Of a stretch of DNA of 64,000 nt, positions 1 through 9,318 are shown one piece after another. Position 1 is the first letter of the stretch; every line of letters begins with the position of its first letter. Below the pieces are notes generated by a model. It ran no database searches. It was given only the letters and a program-made list of their open reading frames with translations, and was not told the DNA's origin. The DNA lies in the NCBI RefSeq assembly GCF_900312745.1, contig NZ_OMPD01000014.1, forward strand, positions 1 through 64,000, in the 5' to 3' direction. The translations under genes were made by a program, and so were the position numbers. Source of the DNA: Aquimarina sp. AU58 (GTDB taxonomy: Bacteria; Bacteroidota; Bacteroidia; Flavobacteriales; Flavobacteriaceae).

Positions 1-2
1 TT

Positions 3-209
3 AGTCTTCGATCTTTGGTTGATCAGGATTTTAAACCACTTTCTGTTTCTCCTATGTTGGGGATCAAAAAAGCTAATTTTTATGTTGCGTATGGATATCA
101 GATTAACGTAAACGAAGTTTTACAACCAACCACAGCAGCAGGATCACATATGATCACGCTAGGATTTGATTTTGGTTGTAGACAAAGTAAATGTGGATGT
201 ACCTATTAA
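3..209 (+). CDS. PorP/SprF-family type IX secretion membrane protein, C-terminal fragment
   Basis: Only the last 68 codons lie in the window; the reading frame is open to the left edge, so the start is outside. The tail has the pattern of PorP/SprF outer-membrane proteins of Bacteroidota: a strand reading FYVAYGYQIN, then GSHMITLGFDFGC near the end and a Cys-rich finish (CRQSKCGC). PorP/SprF proteins belong to, or are paralogues of, the T9SS and gliding machinery. That fits the T9SS-sorted cellulase at 9406. A perfect hairpin terminator follows 21 bases after the stop. The family call rests on a short segment and on memory of the family ending. Confidence 0.7.
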   Translation, partial: SLRSLVDQDFKPLSVSPMLGIKKANFYVAYGYQINVNEVLQPTTAAGSHMITLGFDFGCRQSKCGCTY

Positions 210-230
210 TAAGATTTTAAAAGAAATTCT

Positions 231-264
231 AAAATCCTGCTTTAAACAAAGCAGGATTTTTTTT
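231..264. terminator. Rho-independent terminator
   Basis: A perfect 13-bp stem (AAAATCCTGCTTT at 231-243, complement at 248-260) closes a four-base AAAC loop and runs into T residues. It lies just after the PorP/SprF stop. The stem is flanked by A and T tracts, so it may also stop transcripts of the convergent DoxX-like gene on the other strand. Confidence 0.9.
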
Positions 265-320
265 GCCTAATTATTTACTTCTAAAACTGTATCGCACCGA
301 TTAAATAGAAATGACACTAA

Positions 321-749
321 CTAATTAATGTGCTTCAGTACTATAAAATGTTTTATAAAGAAACTACATATAACCCAAAGATGGCCACTACAAAGTAACA
401 GGTGATTGTTAAGGCCCCTTGATAGTCTTTTGCTACTTTGTCCAAAAAGCAACATTAAAAGCGTTATACACGCTAAAAACATAGCCAAAACGGCATAACA
501 TGTAATATCATCTGTAATAAGATAATAGATACCAAAAACGCAGCATACTGCCGTAATCATTTCAATGATTAAAACAATTGTTAAAAGAAGAGGAACCATA
601 TTCCCCATAAAAGTAGAAGCAAAATGTTCTTTTAGCCAACTAAGGTTTCCTTTCCAATCGATTATTTTATCGATCCCAGATTGCAAAAAAGTAATGAGAA
701 GAAATAATAAGATGGTTATTGAAACAATATTATTTATAAAATTATCCAT
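321..749 (-). CDS. DoxX-like membrane protein with C-terminal frameshift
   Basis: The 142-residue open frame begins with a membrane helix and the flavobacterial DoxX-like start (LQSGIDKIIDWKGNLSWLKE), followed by two more hydrophobic segments ending LLMLLFGQ. After GQ the frame changes character (SSKRLSRGLNNH). In the neighbouring frame the same DNA reads VAKDYQGALTITCYFVVAIF and then GLYVVSL before a stop at 353-355. That is what this family should have: GQ-x-hAKDY-G-A followed by a last helix. A two-base loss near 435-440 (GGACAAAGTAGC where GGACAAAGAGTAGC would keep frame) explains it; the intact protein would have about 132 residues. It is either a recent mutation or a sequence error. Function in the family is not well defined. 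Confidence 0.75.
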   Translation of the reverse strand: MDNFINNIVSITILLFLLITFLQSGIDKIIDWKGNLSWLKEHFASTFMGNMVPLLLTIVLIIEMITAVCCVFGIYYLITDDITCYAVLAMFLACITLLMLLFGQSSKRLSRGLNNHLLLCSGHLWVICSFFIKHFIVLKHIN

Positions 750-769
750 GTGAGATTAGTTTAGAGTAT

Positions 770-777
770 CAAATATA
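770..777 (-). promoter_or_regulatory. -7 promoter element (TATATTTG)
   Basis: An exact match to the Bacteroidota -7 consensus TAnnTTTG, read on the minus strand 20 bases upstream of the DoxX-like start. I see no TTG at the expected -33 spacing, so the call rests on this element and its position. Confidence 0.5.
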
Positions 778-852
778 GAATAAGATTTGGGACTAAAAAA
801 TGTTGATTTTTAATTTACCATCCTTAAGTATTAATAGGCAGTAAACTATATA

Positions 853-2007
853 TTATGAACTTTTTTTATGTAATAATCGAGTAAGTTTTATAGAGAGATC
901 GGTAAGTATTATTTTTGCATTACCATTTCGTTCTATATGATAAGCAGCATCCTGAAGTTCGTTACAGATATCCATAATATTGGCACCGTGTATGAAAGGA
1001 GCAAAGTTTTTTAATTTAAAACCATTTGTATTTGGTTCTAGAAATACCAAATCTTCTGCACCATAATTAAGTAACATTGCCTGTCTGAAAAAATCCAGGC
1101 AATATTTCAGAAACTTTTTTTGTGTTTCTCTTCCTGTACCTGCTATAGATTCACTCCAGGTGATTAAGTCATTTACAGCAGATTTATTCCCTTTGGCCTT
1201 AAATGCTGTACGTACCCATTGTATAAACCAATCTTCAAATTGATCATCACCACCATCATGGTGCAGCAGATGTAAAGCTTTACTATAATCGCCATTAGCC
1301 TGATGTGCTATTTTTAAAGCATCGCTATCAGAAAGATTTTCTTTTTTCTGAAGTGCTTCTTTTATTACCTGTTCTCCCAAAGGAGGAAAATGTAATACCT
1401 GGCATCTGGATCTAATGGTTTGTATAAGCTGCTCCTCATCTTCTGTGATAAGTATAAATATCGTTTTCTCAGGAGGCTCTTCAATTAATTTAAGAAGCTT
1501 ATTAGAAGCGGCGATATTCATTTTATCTGCCATCCAGATCAACATTATTTTATACCCCCCTTCATAGCTTTTTAACGAAAGTTTTTTAACGATTTCAAGA
1601 GCTTCATCTACTCCTATTTGACCCTGTTTTTTTTCAATTCCAAGAGAAAGATACCAATCAAAAATACTTCCATATGGGTTTTCATTTACGAAATGTCTCC
1701 ACTCCTCTGCAAATTGATCAGATGTGGGATGTTTTTTTACCTTATCATTTACAGCAACAGGGTATACAAAATGCAAATCAGGATGCGCCAGATGATCAAA
1801 TTTTACATTACATGACTCAAGACCATTTGTGTTTTCTCCATTTTGATTTTGGCATAAAACATATTGCGCATAGGCAATAGCCATAGGTAAAGTTCCACTA
1901 CCATTTGGGCCAACAAAAAGCTGCGCATGAGGTATTCTTTGACGATCAGCACTGGTGGTCAAATAGCTTTTGATATGTTTTAAACCTAATATTTCTGAGA
2001 AAAGCAT
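853..2007 (-). CDS. holB: DNA polymerase III subunit delta-prime (clamp-loader ATPase-like)
   Basis: This clamp-loader subunit helps load the sliding clamp during replication. The N-terminal region is an AAA+ fold with a degenerate Walker A (GPNGSGT, about residue 34) that lacks the usual GKT lysine, as expected for a subunit that does not hydrolyse ATP. The clamp-loader SRC motif is present in IRSRCQVLHF near residue 203. Length, 384 residues, is normal for Bacteroidota. An open frame reaches a TTG at 2013, but that codon lies inside the -7 element at 2011-2018, so the ATG at 2007 is the better start. Transcription would then be nearly leaderless. Confidence 0.88.
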   Translation of the reverse strand: MLFSEILGLKHIKSYLTTSADRQRIPHAQLFVGPNGSGTLPMAIAYAQYVLCQNQNGENTNGLESCNVKFDHLAHPDLHFVYPVAVNDKVKKHPTSDQFAEEWRHFVNENPYGSIFDWYLSLGIEKKQGQIGVDEALEIVKKLSLKSYEGGYKIMLIWMADKMNIAASNKLLKLIEEPPEKTIFILITEDEEQLIQTIRSRCQVLHFPPLGEQVIKEALQKKENLSDSDALKIAHQANGDYSKALHLLHHDGGDDQFEDWFIQWVRTAFKAKGNKSAVNDLITWSESIAGTGRETQKKFLKYCLDFFRQAMLLNYGAEDLVFLEPNTNGFKLKNFAPFIHGANIMDICNELQDAAYHIERNGNAKIILTDLSIKLTRLLHKKSS

Positions 2008-2010
2008 GGG

Positions 2011-2018
2011 CAAATATA
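2011..2018 (-). promoter_or_regulatory. -7 promoter element (TATATTTG) of holB
   Basis: Exact TAnnTTTG on the minus strand, ending three bases before the ATG at 2007. Transcription from it would begin at or near the start codon. No TTG is visible at the -33 position. Confidence 0.5.
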
Positions 2019-2246
2019 AGGGATACCTAAAAAAGAAAGCAGATCTATAAGATATAAAACCTGATAAAATTAAGCAATCCTTAAATAACCAATACAGTAA
2101 TTAAAAGATGTAGTATTTATTTAACTTCAGGATGTGCACTCATAACAAGTATTACTTATTATATCTCTCTAGAAAATCCTTTCTATAAAATAACCAGAGC
2201 TAAACATAATTTAAATTAGTGTTGACCTTCACAGAAAATTAGGAAA

Positions 2247-2423
2247 TTATAACCCTTTTAAATAAACTCCTAGTAGCAGAAGTACATATCCTGCCAGAAC
2301 AAGCCAATTACTATTTGCTGCCAGAACAGGGTGAATATGTGAGCCTAGAAGGCCTAAAAGAACAAGTACAATACTTATGATTACTGTAATTTTTTTTGGT
2401 GTGTGTGCAGATAAATTACTCAT
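2247..2423 (-). CDS. Small two-helix membrane protein (58 aa), hypothetical
   Basis: Reading the minus strand from the ATG at 2423 gives 58 codons: a polar start (MSNLSAHTPKK), a first hydrophobic helix (ITVIISIVLVLLGLLG), a short polar turn (HPVLAANSNW), a second helix (LVLAGYVLLLLGVYL), and KGL before the stop. Two clean membrane segments of the right length separated by a hydrophilic turn are unlikely by chance in this AT-rich spacer. Proteins of this form occur in flavobacteria but I know no function. It lies alone between holB and pgk. Confidence 0.65.
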   Translation of the reverse strand: MSNLSAHTPKKITVIISIVLVLLGLLGSHIHPVLAANSNWLVLAGYVLLLLGVYLKGL

Positions 2424-2798
2424 AATTAGCTAGTTGTTTAGTGTTTTTGTAAATACAATATATAAATAATTTTTAACATAAAATCCCATTCACATGTTTT
2501 ACTAATACAACGAGGGTGTTAATAGCTTCGAAGACTTATCTTATTCTAAGGTATCTAAATGGGTAAGTATGAAAATAGGATGGAGTAGTCGATTTTATAA
2601 TAAACATCAAAATCGCAACTTTTTTGGTTTGATAGTAATACGATTATTTAACTATGATTCTTTTATTGAAAAAAGGATTTTTATAAAAATTTGATAAAAG
2701 TGAAAAATTACCTTTGATTTTGGGTAATTTTTCTATCAGATTTTGATGTTTTTAATGAAATAGAATTATTTTCGTTTGCGAAAAACCAATTCAGTATC
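2424..2798. other. Intergenic spacer upstream of pgk
   Basis: 375 bases without a convincing gene. A short open frame on the minus strand at 2708-2899 runs into pgk in antisense and looks like a shadow. The notable contents are the hairpin at 2702-2733 and a small TTTTCG/CGAAAA hairpin at 2769-2784, both in what is likely the pgk leader. I found no clear promoter. Confidence 0.5.
2702..2733 (+). other. Hairpin in the pgk upstream region
   Basis: An 11-bp perfect stem (GAAAAATTACC and its complement) closes a ten-base loop about 65 bases before the pgk start. The T-run is inside the stem rather than after it, so it is not a classical terminator. It could be a 5'-leader structure or the end of an unrecognised short transcript. 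Function unknown. Confidence 0.45.
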
Positions 2799-3989
2799 AT
2801 GAAGACAATTGACGATTTTAATTTTGAAAATAAAAAAGCATTAATTCGAGTAGATTTTAATGTTCCTTTAAATGAAAATTTTGAAGTAACAGATGACACT
2901 AGGATTCAGGCTGCAAAACCCACGATAATTAAGGTTTTAGAAGATGGAGGAAGTGCGATCTTGATGTCTCATTTAGGTAGACCAAAAGGAGTTCAGGATG
3001 AATTTTCATTAAGACATATCGTAGAAAAAGTTGCAGATATTCTTGGAGTTCAGGTAAAATATGTAGCTAACTGTGTTGGTCAGGAGGCAGAAGATGCTGT
3101 TGCAGCGTTAAACTCTGGTGAAGTTTTATTATTAGAAAACCTAAGATTTCACCCTAATGAAACAAGTGGAGATGCTGTTTTTGCAGAGCAATTGTCAAAA
3201 TTGGGAGATATCTATATAAATGATGCATTTGGTACAGCTCACAGAGCACATGCTTCTACTACTATTATAGCACAATTTTTTCCTGAGCGAAAATGTTTTG
3301 GTAGCTTATTAGCAAAAGAAATAGAAAGTATTGATAAAGTATTAAGAAGTGGAGAGAAGCCAGTGACTGCTGTTTTGGGAGGATCAAAAGTATCTTCAAA
3401 AATTACGATAATCGAGAATATTCTGGATAAAATAGATCACTTGATTATTGGGGGAGGAATGACCTATACTTTTATTAAAGCTCTCGGAGGCCAAATAGGG
3501 GATTCTATTTGTGAAGATGATAAACAAGAGCTGGCATTAGAGATTTTAAGAAAAGCTAAAGAAAAAGGAGTAGAAATTCACCTTCCTGTTGATGTATTGG
3601 GAGCAGATGCATTTGATAATAATGCAAACACTAAGGTTGTTGCTGTTAATACAATTCCTGATGGTTGGCAAGGACTTGATGTTGGGCCCGAAACAATGAA
3701 AGCTTTTCATGACGTAATTTTGAAATCGAAAACCATATTATGGAATGGGCCACTAGGTGTTTTTGAGATGGAAAATTTTGCTAAAGGAACAATAGCATTA
3801 GGACACTCTATAGCAGAAGCTACAGCAAGTGGAGCATTCTCTCTTGTAGGAGGAGGAGATTCTGTAGCAGCAGTAAAACAATTTGGTTTTGGCACTAAAG
3901 TAAGTTATGTTTCTACAGGAGGAGGAGCTATGCTAGAAAGCTTAGAAGGTAAAACATTACCAGGAATAGCAGCAATAGAAAATGAATAG
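2799..3989 (+). CDS. pgk: Phosphoglycerate kinase
   Basis: Catalyses ATP-forming transfer of phosphate from 1,3-bisphosphoglycerate to ADP in cytoplasmic glycolysis. The 396-residue length and motifs are those of bacterial Pgk: RVDFNVPLN near residue 18 (substrate binding), SHLGRPKG near 58, [12 protein letters not shown] near 107, [12 protein letters not shown] near 142, [10 protein letters not shown] near 190, and the glycine-rich [13 protein letters not shown] near 352. The frame is intact. It is a single-gene unit, closed by a terminator at 4034-4061. Confidence 0.98.
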   Translation: MKTIDDFNFENKKALIRVDFNVPLNENFEVTDDTRIQAAKPTIIKVLEDGGSAILMSHLGRPKGVQDEFSLRHIVEKVADILGVQVKYVANCVGQEAEDAVAALNSGEVLLLENLRFHPNETSGDAVFAEQLSKLGDIYINDAFGTAHRAHASTTIIAQFFPERKCFGSLLAKEIESIDKVLRSGEKPVTAVLGGSKVSSKITIIENILDKIDHLIIGGGMTYTFIKALGGQIGDSICEDDKQELALEILRKAKEKGVEIHLPVDVLGADAFDNNANTKVVAVNTIPDGWQGLDVGPETMKAFHDVILKSKTILWNGPLGVFEMENFAKGTIALGHSIAEATASGAFSLVGGGDSVAAVKQFGFGTKVSYVSTGGGAMLESLEGKTLPGIAAIENE

Positions 3990-4033
3990 CACCTAATTTT
4001 GTAGGAAAACACTTAATTTTTATAAAAATTATG

Positions 4034-4061
4034 AAAAAACGGTTGTTTTAACCGTTTTTTT
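4034..4061 (+). terminator. Rho-independent terminator after pgk
   Basis: An 11-bp stem (AAAAAACGGTT at 4034-4044, complement at 4050-4060) with a GTTTT loop and a run of seven T. It lies 45 bases after the pgk stop. The A/T flanks would let it work on both strands. Confidence 0.88.
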
Positions 4062-4197
4062 AATGTTTTTAACGCCTTGATTTTTTGCAGTTTAGAAAAA
4101 AAAGTGCGATTTTCGCTGCTGTATTGTTGATAACATGTTAAAAACAATGCAAATAGCCCCAATTTTCTGTTGAACTAAAAGCAAATGCATTTGTAAG

Positions 4198-5826
4198 ATG
4201 AATAACTATTGCACATTATTTCTTTCTTTTCTATTAGTTTCGGTTTCGTTAATGGGACAAGAAACATCATCAGAGAAACAATCAACCCCTCCAAATACCA
4301 AGGAGATTGTACTTAATAAGACTCAGGATTTAAAACAAGATACAGTTCGAGTCGTAGATACAACTCAAGTAATCAAAACAACGGGAGAACTACAGACAAC
4401 TACCATAACATCGACAAGTGTAAAAGATAGTGTGATTTATGTAGCAAATGACCATCCGAAGATGTCACAGTTAGACTCTATCTGGAAACAAGAATTATAT
4501 AACTCTAACCTTTTTGATACCATTTACAAATCAGTTACCAAACTGAAATATGAACCCGTAGAATATGTTGATCTTCCTACCGATACGTTAAAAGCAAGAT
4601 TGGCAGAACTAAATGCACGTACACCTTTTAATGTAGAGTACAATCCTTCATTAGAGAGTGTAATCAAGAGGTATTTAAAAAACAGACACAAACATTTAGA
4701 ACGCTTAATGGCACTAAGCGAATTTTATTTTCCACTTTTTGAGCAGGAGCTAGACAATCAGAACATTCCTTTAGAAATAAAATACCTTGCTATTGTAGAG
4801 TCTGCTTTAAAACCTAGAGCAAAATCTAGAGTTGGAGCTACAGGATTATGGCAATTTATGTTTGGCACCGGTAAAATGTTTGGTTTAGAAGTAAGTTCAT
4901 ATGTAGATGAGCGTATGGATCCGATAATGTCTACCAAAGCTGCTTGCAAGTATCTTTCTAATTTGTATAAAGTATTTGGAGATTGGGATCTTGCTTTGGC
5001 TTCATATAATTCGGGCCCCGGTAATGTAACCAAAGCCATTCGCCGTAGTGGAGGATATACAAACTATTGGAATATCAGACATAACCTTCCTAGAGAAACT
5101 GCGGGGTACTTACCCGCTTTTTTGGCAACAATGTACATTTTTGAGTATGCAGACAAACATGGTTTTAAACCTAGAAAACCAGAGTTTGCATATTTTGAAA
5201 CCGATACCATTCGAGTAAAACAAATGATCACATTAGATCAGGTTTCAGAATATATCAATATTGATATCGAAGAATTACAATTTCTAAATCCTTCCTATAA
5301 ATTAGATATCATTCCATATATCAAAGATGAAGATTATGTATTGCGATTACCGCTGGATAAGATAGGTCCTTTTGTTGCTAATGAAGATCAAATCTATACA
5401 TTGGCAAAGGCAGAATTTGATAAGCGCGAAAAACCATTACCTAAATATCGTGAGGCAAATGATCGGATTCGATATCGAGTACGTAGCGGCGACTATTTAG
5501 GAAAAATCGCAAGACGCTATGGTGTTAGAGTAAGTCAAATTAAAAAGTGGAATGGTTTACGAAGTAATAATCTTAGAATTGGTCAACGTCTTACCATTTA
5601 CCCTCGTAGACCAGTAGTAAGTAAACCCAGAAAAACTACAACAAAAAAAACTTTAACTAAGGTTGCAGCTAATAGCTCAGAGGTATATACTGTTAAGACA
5701 GGAGACACTTTATGGAGTATTTCACAAAAATTTAAAGGAGTATCTGTCGAAAATCTTAAAAATTGGAACGATATTAGTGGTAGTGGTATAAAACCAGGTA
5801 TGACACTGAAACTTTCAAAATCATAA
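4198..5826 (+). CDS. mltD: MltD-type membrane-bound lytic murein transglycosylase with two LysM domains
   Basis: Cleaves the glycan strands of peptidoglycan in the periplasm. A signal peptide (CTLFLSFLLVSVSLMGQ) precedes a low-complexity Ser/Thr-rich linker. The SLT/GEWL-type catalytic domain spans about residues 150-310, with the likely catalytic Glu at about 201 in LAIVESALKPRAKS, then GATGLWQFM and the ALASYNSGPGNV motif. Two LysM peptidoglycan-binding modules follow at about 424-467 (YRVRSGDYLGKIARRYGV) and 495-540 (YTVKTGDTLWSISQKF). This order matches MltD. The DUF4837 lipoprotein starts 20 bases downstream, so the two are probably co-transcribed and both act in the envelope. Confidence 0.92.
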   Translation: MNNYCTLFLSFLLVSVSLMGQETSSEKQSTPPNTKEIVLNKTQDLKQDTVRVVDTTQVIKTTGELQTTTITSTSVKDSVIYVANDHPKMSQLDSIWKQELYNSNLFDTIYKSVTKLKYEPVEYVDLPTDTLKARLAELNARTPFNVEYNPSLESVIKRYLKNRHKHLERLMALSEFYFPLFEQELDNQNIPLEIKYLAIVESALKPRAKSRVGATGLWQFMFGTGKMFGLEVSSYVDERMDPIMSTKAACKYLSNLYKVFGDWDLALASYNSGPGNVTKAIRRSGGYTNYWNIRHNLPRETAGYLPAFLATMYIFEYADKHGFKPRKPEFAYFETDTIRVKQMITLDQVSEYINIDIEELQFLNPSYKLDIIPYIKDEDYVLRLPLDKIGPFVANEDQIYTLAKAEFDKREKPLPKYREANDRIRYRVRSGDYLGKIARRYGVRVSQIKKWNGLRSNNLRIGQRLTIYPRRPVVSKPRKTTTKKTLTKVAANSSEVYTVKTGDTLWSISQKFKGVSVENLKNWNDISGSGIKPGMTLKLSKS

Positions 5827-5846
5827 CCGCTAACTATTTCTATCTT

Positions 5847-6845
5847 ATGAGAAAATTATCCCTCGCAATTATTTGCCTGCTTTGTATTGTTAGTTGTACA
5901 GAAGAGGTTAAAAAAGAAAAAAGCCAGAAGAGTCAGGAGTCTATGGCACACTCTAATGGAAGAATAAATCATCTTTCTGTGGTTGTAGATAATGAACTAT
6001 GGAACAGTAATGTTGGTGATACTATAAGAAAATATTTTGGAGCCGAAGTGCCGGGTCTACCTCAAGAAGAACCATTATTTACATTGCGACAGGTACCAAT
6101 GGAAGCCTTTACCGGACTTACAAAACAGAGCCGTATTTTTCTGTGGATTAAAAAAGAAGATGGAGGAGAAAATAAATATGGATTATTAAAAAATAAATTT
6201 TCTAATCCTCAAATCGGTGCTGTAATTTCTGGAGCTACAGATGATGACATTACTACTTTGATTCGAGAGAAGCATGAAATGATCGTTTCAAAATATAAAT
6301 CTTTAGAAACCAAAGAGAAACAAGCTATTATTAAAAAGTCCTTAGAGAGGATTCCACAGCTACAAGAAAAATTAGGAATCACTTTAAATATTCCTTCGGC
6401 ATATCGTATCGCTACTGAAGAAGACAAGTTTTTTTGGATACGTAAAAATGTTAAACATGGTAGTATGAATCTTATGATCTATGAATTACCATTAGGAACG
6501 GTAACCAAAGATTCTAATACAGTTTCTAGTATCATAAAAATGAGAGATTCTATAGGAACAGTAAAAATTCCTACTCCAGAAGTTGGTCATTTTATTACAG
6601 AAGAGGCATATGCACCTTATCTTTACGAAATTGAGTTAGATAATAGGTTTACTTTCGAGACCAAAGGAACCTGGGAGATCAAAGATCGTTTTATGGCAGG
6701 CCCATTTGTTAATTATGCCATAGAAGATATTGCTAATAATAGACTAATGGTATTAGAAGGATTTGTATTTGCTCCTTCGGTTAGTAAAAGGGATAATATG
6801 TTTGAGCTCGAAGCTATTATAAAGTCTATAAAGTTTGATAAATAA
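5847..6845 (+). CDS. DUF4837-family lipoprotein
   Basis: The N-terminus is a lipoprotein signal, hydrophobic LAIICLLCIVSC with Cys at residue 17, so the mature protein should be lipid-anchored in the envelope. The 332-residue body has no catalytic motif that I recognise. Its content, such as the early VVDNELWNSNVGDTIRKYFG segment and the GPFVNYAIEDIANNRLMVLE segment near the end, matches my recollection of DUF4837, a Bacteroidota family often next to LysM transglycosylases. The 20-base spacing to mltD suggests one operon and a cell-wall role, which is inference only. Confidence 0.8.
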   Translation: MRKLSLAIICLLCIVSCTEEVKKEKSQKSQESMAHSNGRINHLSVVVDNELWNSNVGDTIRKYFGAEVPGLPQEEPLFTLRQVPMEAFTGLTKQSRIFLWIKKEDGGENKYGLLKNKFSNPQIGAVISGATDDDITTLIREKHEMIVSKYKSLETKEKQAIIKKSLERIPQLQEKLGITLNIPSAYRIATEEDKFFWIRKNVKHGSMNLMIYELPLGTVTKDSNTVSSIIKMRDSIGTVKIPTPEVGHFITEEAYAPYLYEIELDNRFTFETKGTWEIKDRFMAGPFVNYAIEDIANNRLMVLEGFVFAPSVSKRDNMFELEAIIKSIKFDK

Positions 6846-7035
6846 AACAACTATCATTTTCTTATCTGATATGTAGTAGTAGAAATATAGCTTCAATACA
6901 TACATATTTAGGTATCACATAGAGATATGTATACGAAAATTAATTTTTTAAAAAAATTGTAGAAAACTTTCTCCTCAGTATAAAATAATCTTTCATTTTT
7001 GGCATTATATTTAGCGATTCCAAAAACTTGATTTT

Positions 7036-9162
7036 ATGAGTATCGTTTCTTTTATAGCGAAGCAGATTCCTGTTTCAGAAAAACAAATTGCTAAAACTAT
7101 CTCCTTACTAGATGATGGGGCTACGATTCCTTTTATCTCTAGATACCGTAAAGAGATGACAGGAGATCTTGATGAGGTAGCTATCGGTGAAATTGTAAAA
7201 CATAAAACAGCTTTTGAAGCTTTAGTAAAAAGAAAAGAAAGTGTATTAGCCACAATCAAAGAACAAGAAGCTTTAACACCAGAGTTGGAGAAAAAAATTC
7301 TGGCTGCCGATACACTTACACAAGTAGAGGATTTGTATTTACCATACAAGAAAAAAAGAAAAACCAGAGCTACTGTCGCCAAAGAACTAGGATTAGAACC
7401 TTTGGCAAAGATCATTATGCAACAAAAAGAGGAAGAAATCCTTTTTGTAGCTTCACAATACCTAAACGATACTGTTACTAGTGAAGAGCTCGCATTACAG
7501 GGAGCAAGAGATATTATAGCAGAATGGGTTAATGAAGATGAAAAAATAAGAAATAGATTACGAAGACTATATCAACGCAAAGCTACAATAACCTCTACCA
7601 TAATCAAGACAAAAAAGGATGATGTAGCTGCTCAGAAATACTTACAATATTTTGATTGGGAAGAACCTCTGCATAAGTGTCCATCGCATCGGCTATTAGC
7701 AATTTTAAGGGCCGAAAACGAAAAAGTAGTAAGAGTAAAAATTACAGTACCAGAAGATGATGCATTAGATATCATAGATAGTGTGATGATCAAAACAAAT
7801 GTTGAAGCTTGTACAGATCATATGTTTTTGGCAGGTTCTGATGCTTATAAACGATTGTTAACACCAGCAATCTCTACAGAAATACTCAATCAATTTAAAG
7901 AAAAAGCAGATGATAATGCTATAAAAGTTTTTGCACAAAATTTAAAACAATTACTATTAGCCTCACCACTAGGGCAAAAGAGAATATTAGCTTTGGATCC
8001 AGGTTTTAAATCAGGATGTAAAGTAGTTTGTCTAGACAATCAAGGTGATTTACTGCATAATGAGAATATTTATCCCCACCCTCCACAACGAGAAGTAACA
8101 GGGGCAATCAAGAAAATCAGATCTCTGGTAAATGCATATAAGATTGAAGCTATTGCAATAGGAAACGGAACCGCTGCCAGAGAAACAGAAGCTTTTATTA
8201 AAAAAATACCGTTTGAAAAACCAATACAGGTATTTATGGTAAATGAAAGTGGAGCTTCAGTATACTCAGCATCCAAAATTGCCAGAGCAGAGTTTCCCAC
8301 TTATGATGTAACTGTGCGTGGTGCAGTATCTATCGGAAGACGATTAGCCGATCCTTTGGCAGAATTAGTAAAAATTGACCCAAAAGCTATTGGAGTGGGT
8401 CAGTATCAACATGATGTGGATCAATCTAAGCTCAAAAACGAATTGGATACGGTAGTAATGAGTTGTGTAAACGGTGTGGGTATTAATGTAAATACCGCTA
8501 GTGTTCCGCTATTAAGTTATGTTTCGGGTATTGGTGAAAAACTTGCAGAGAATATTGTAGCGTATCGATCAGAAAATGGAGCGATACAATCACGCGAAGA
8601 ACTCAAAAAAGTGCCAAGATTGGGAGGAAAAGCCTATGAACAAGCAGCAGCTTTTTTACGAATAACTAGTCCTAAAAACCCACTTGATAATTCTGCAGTA
8701 CACCCAGAGCGATATAAATTGGTTTCGAAAATGGCAAAAGACGCAGGAGTTCCTATAAACGAATTAATAGGGAATAGAGAGGCCATTACAAAAATCAAAC
8801 TACAAAACTATATTACAGATGAGGTAGGGCTTCCCACATTAACCGATATTGTGAGAGAATTAGAAAAACCTGGTGTAGACCCAAGAAAAAAGGTAACCGT
8901 CTTTGAGTTTGATCCTAATGTAAAAACCATAGAAGACATAAAAACAGGAATGAAACTACCAGGAATTGTAAATAATATTACAAATTTTGGATGTTTTGTC
9001 GATATAGGGATTAAGGAAAGCGGATTAATTCATATCTCAAAATTAGCAAACGAATATATTAGCGATGTAAACGCTGTAGTACAATTACATCAACACTTGA
9101 TGGTTACCGTAATAGAAGTGGATATAAACAGAAAGAGAATTCAACTTTCTCTAATAGACTAA
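7036..9162 (+). CDS. tex: Tex-family S1 RNA-binding transcription accessory protein
   Basis: Tex is a conserved cytoplasmic nucleic-acid-binding protein linked to transcription. Domain order is typical: N-terminal helical region with FISRYRKEMTGDLDE near residue 34; a YqgF-like RNase H fold near 320-440 (ILALDPGFKSGCKV); helix-hairpin-helix motifs near 480-550 (LLSYVSGIGEKLAENIV); and a C-terminal S1 domain near 634-706 (NFGCFVDIGIKESGLIHIS). At 708 residues it is slightly short but the frame is complete. No terminator is evident on either side. Confidence 0.96.
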   Translation: MSIVSFIAKQIPVSEKQIAKTISLLDDGATIPFISRYRKEMTGDLDEVAIGEIVKHKTAFEALVKRKESVLATIKEQEALTPELEKKILAADTLTQVEDLYLPYKKKRKTRATVAKELGLEPLAKIIMQQKEEEILFVASQYLNDTVTSEELALQGARDIIAEWVNEDEKIRNRLRRLYQRKATITSTIIKTKKDDVAAQKYLQYFDWEEPLHKCPSHRLLAILRAENEKVVRVKITVPEDDALDIIDSVMIKTNVEACTDHMFLAGSDAYKRLLTPAISTEILNQFKEKADDNAIKVFAQNLKQLLLASPLGQKRILALDPGFKSGCKVVCLDNQGDLLHNENIYPHPPQREVTGAIKKIRSLVNAYKIEAIAIGNGTAARETEAFIKKIPFEKPIQVFMVNESGASVYSASKIARAEFPTYDVTVRGAVSIGRRLADPLAELVKIDPKAIGVGQYQHDVDQSKLKNELDTVVMSCVNGVGINVNTASVPLLSYVSGIGEKLAENIVAYRSENGAIQSREELKKVPRLGGKAYEQAAAFLRITSPKNPLDNSAVHPERYKLVSKMAKDAGVPINELIGNREAITKIKLQNYITDEVGLPTLTDIVRELEKPGVDPRKKVTVFEFDPNVKTIEDIKTGMKLPGIVNNITNFGCFVDIGIKESGLIHISKLANEYISDVNAVVQLHQHLMVTVIEVDINRKRIQLSLID

Positions 9163-9318
9163 AATATACAGTCAAAAAACATAATAATTTCTCGTTTTCA
9201 TACTAAACACAAATTAAGACCTCTATCAATTTCTCGATTTATGAATTGAAAAGATACATTCGTTAGCTGAAACTGTATAGCTATCAATTCTATATCGTAA
9301 TTATTTTCTGATATGCAT

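Noticed and set aside
3994..4001. TAATTTTG matching the -7 consensus after pgk
   Set aside because: It lies just before the pgk terminator, has no -33 TTG, and any transcript would be stopped at 4061; probably chance.
7011..7415. 134-codon minus-strand open frame inside tex
   Set aside because: It lies antisense to a clearly conserved Tex N-terminus and its Ser-rich composition is that of a shadow frame.
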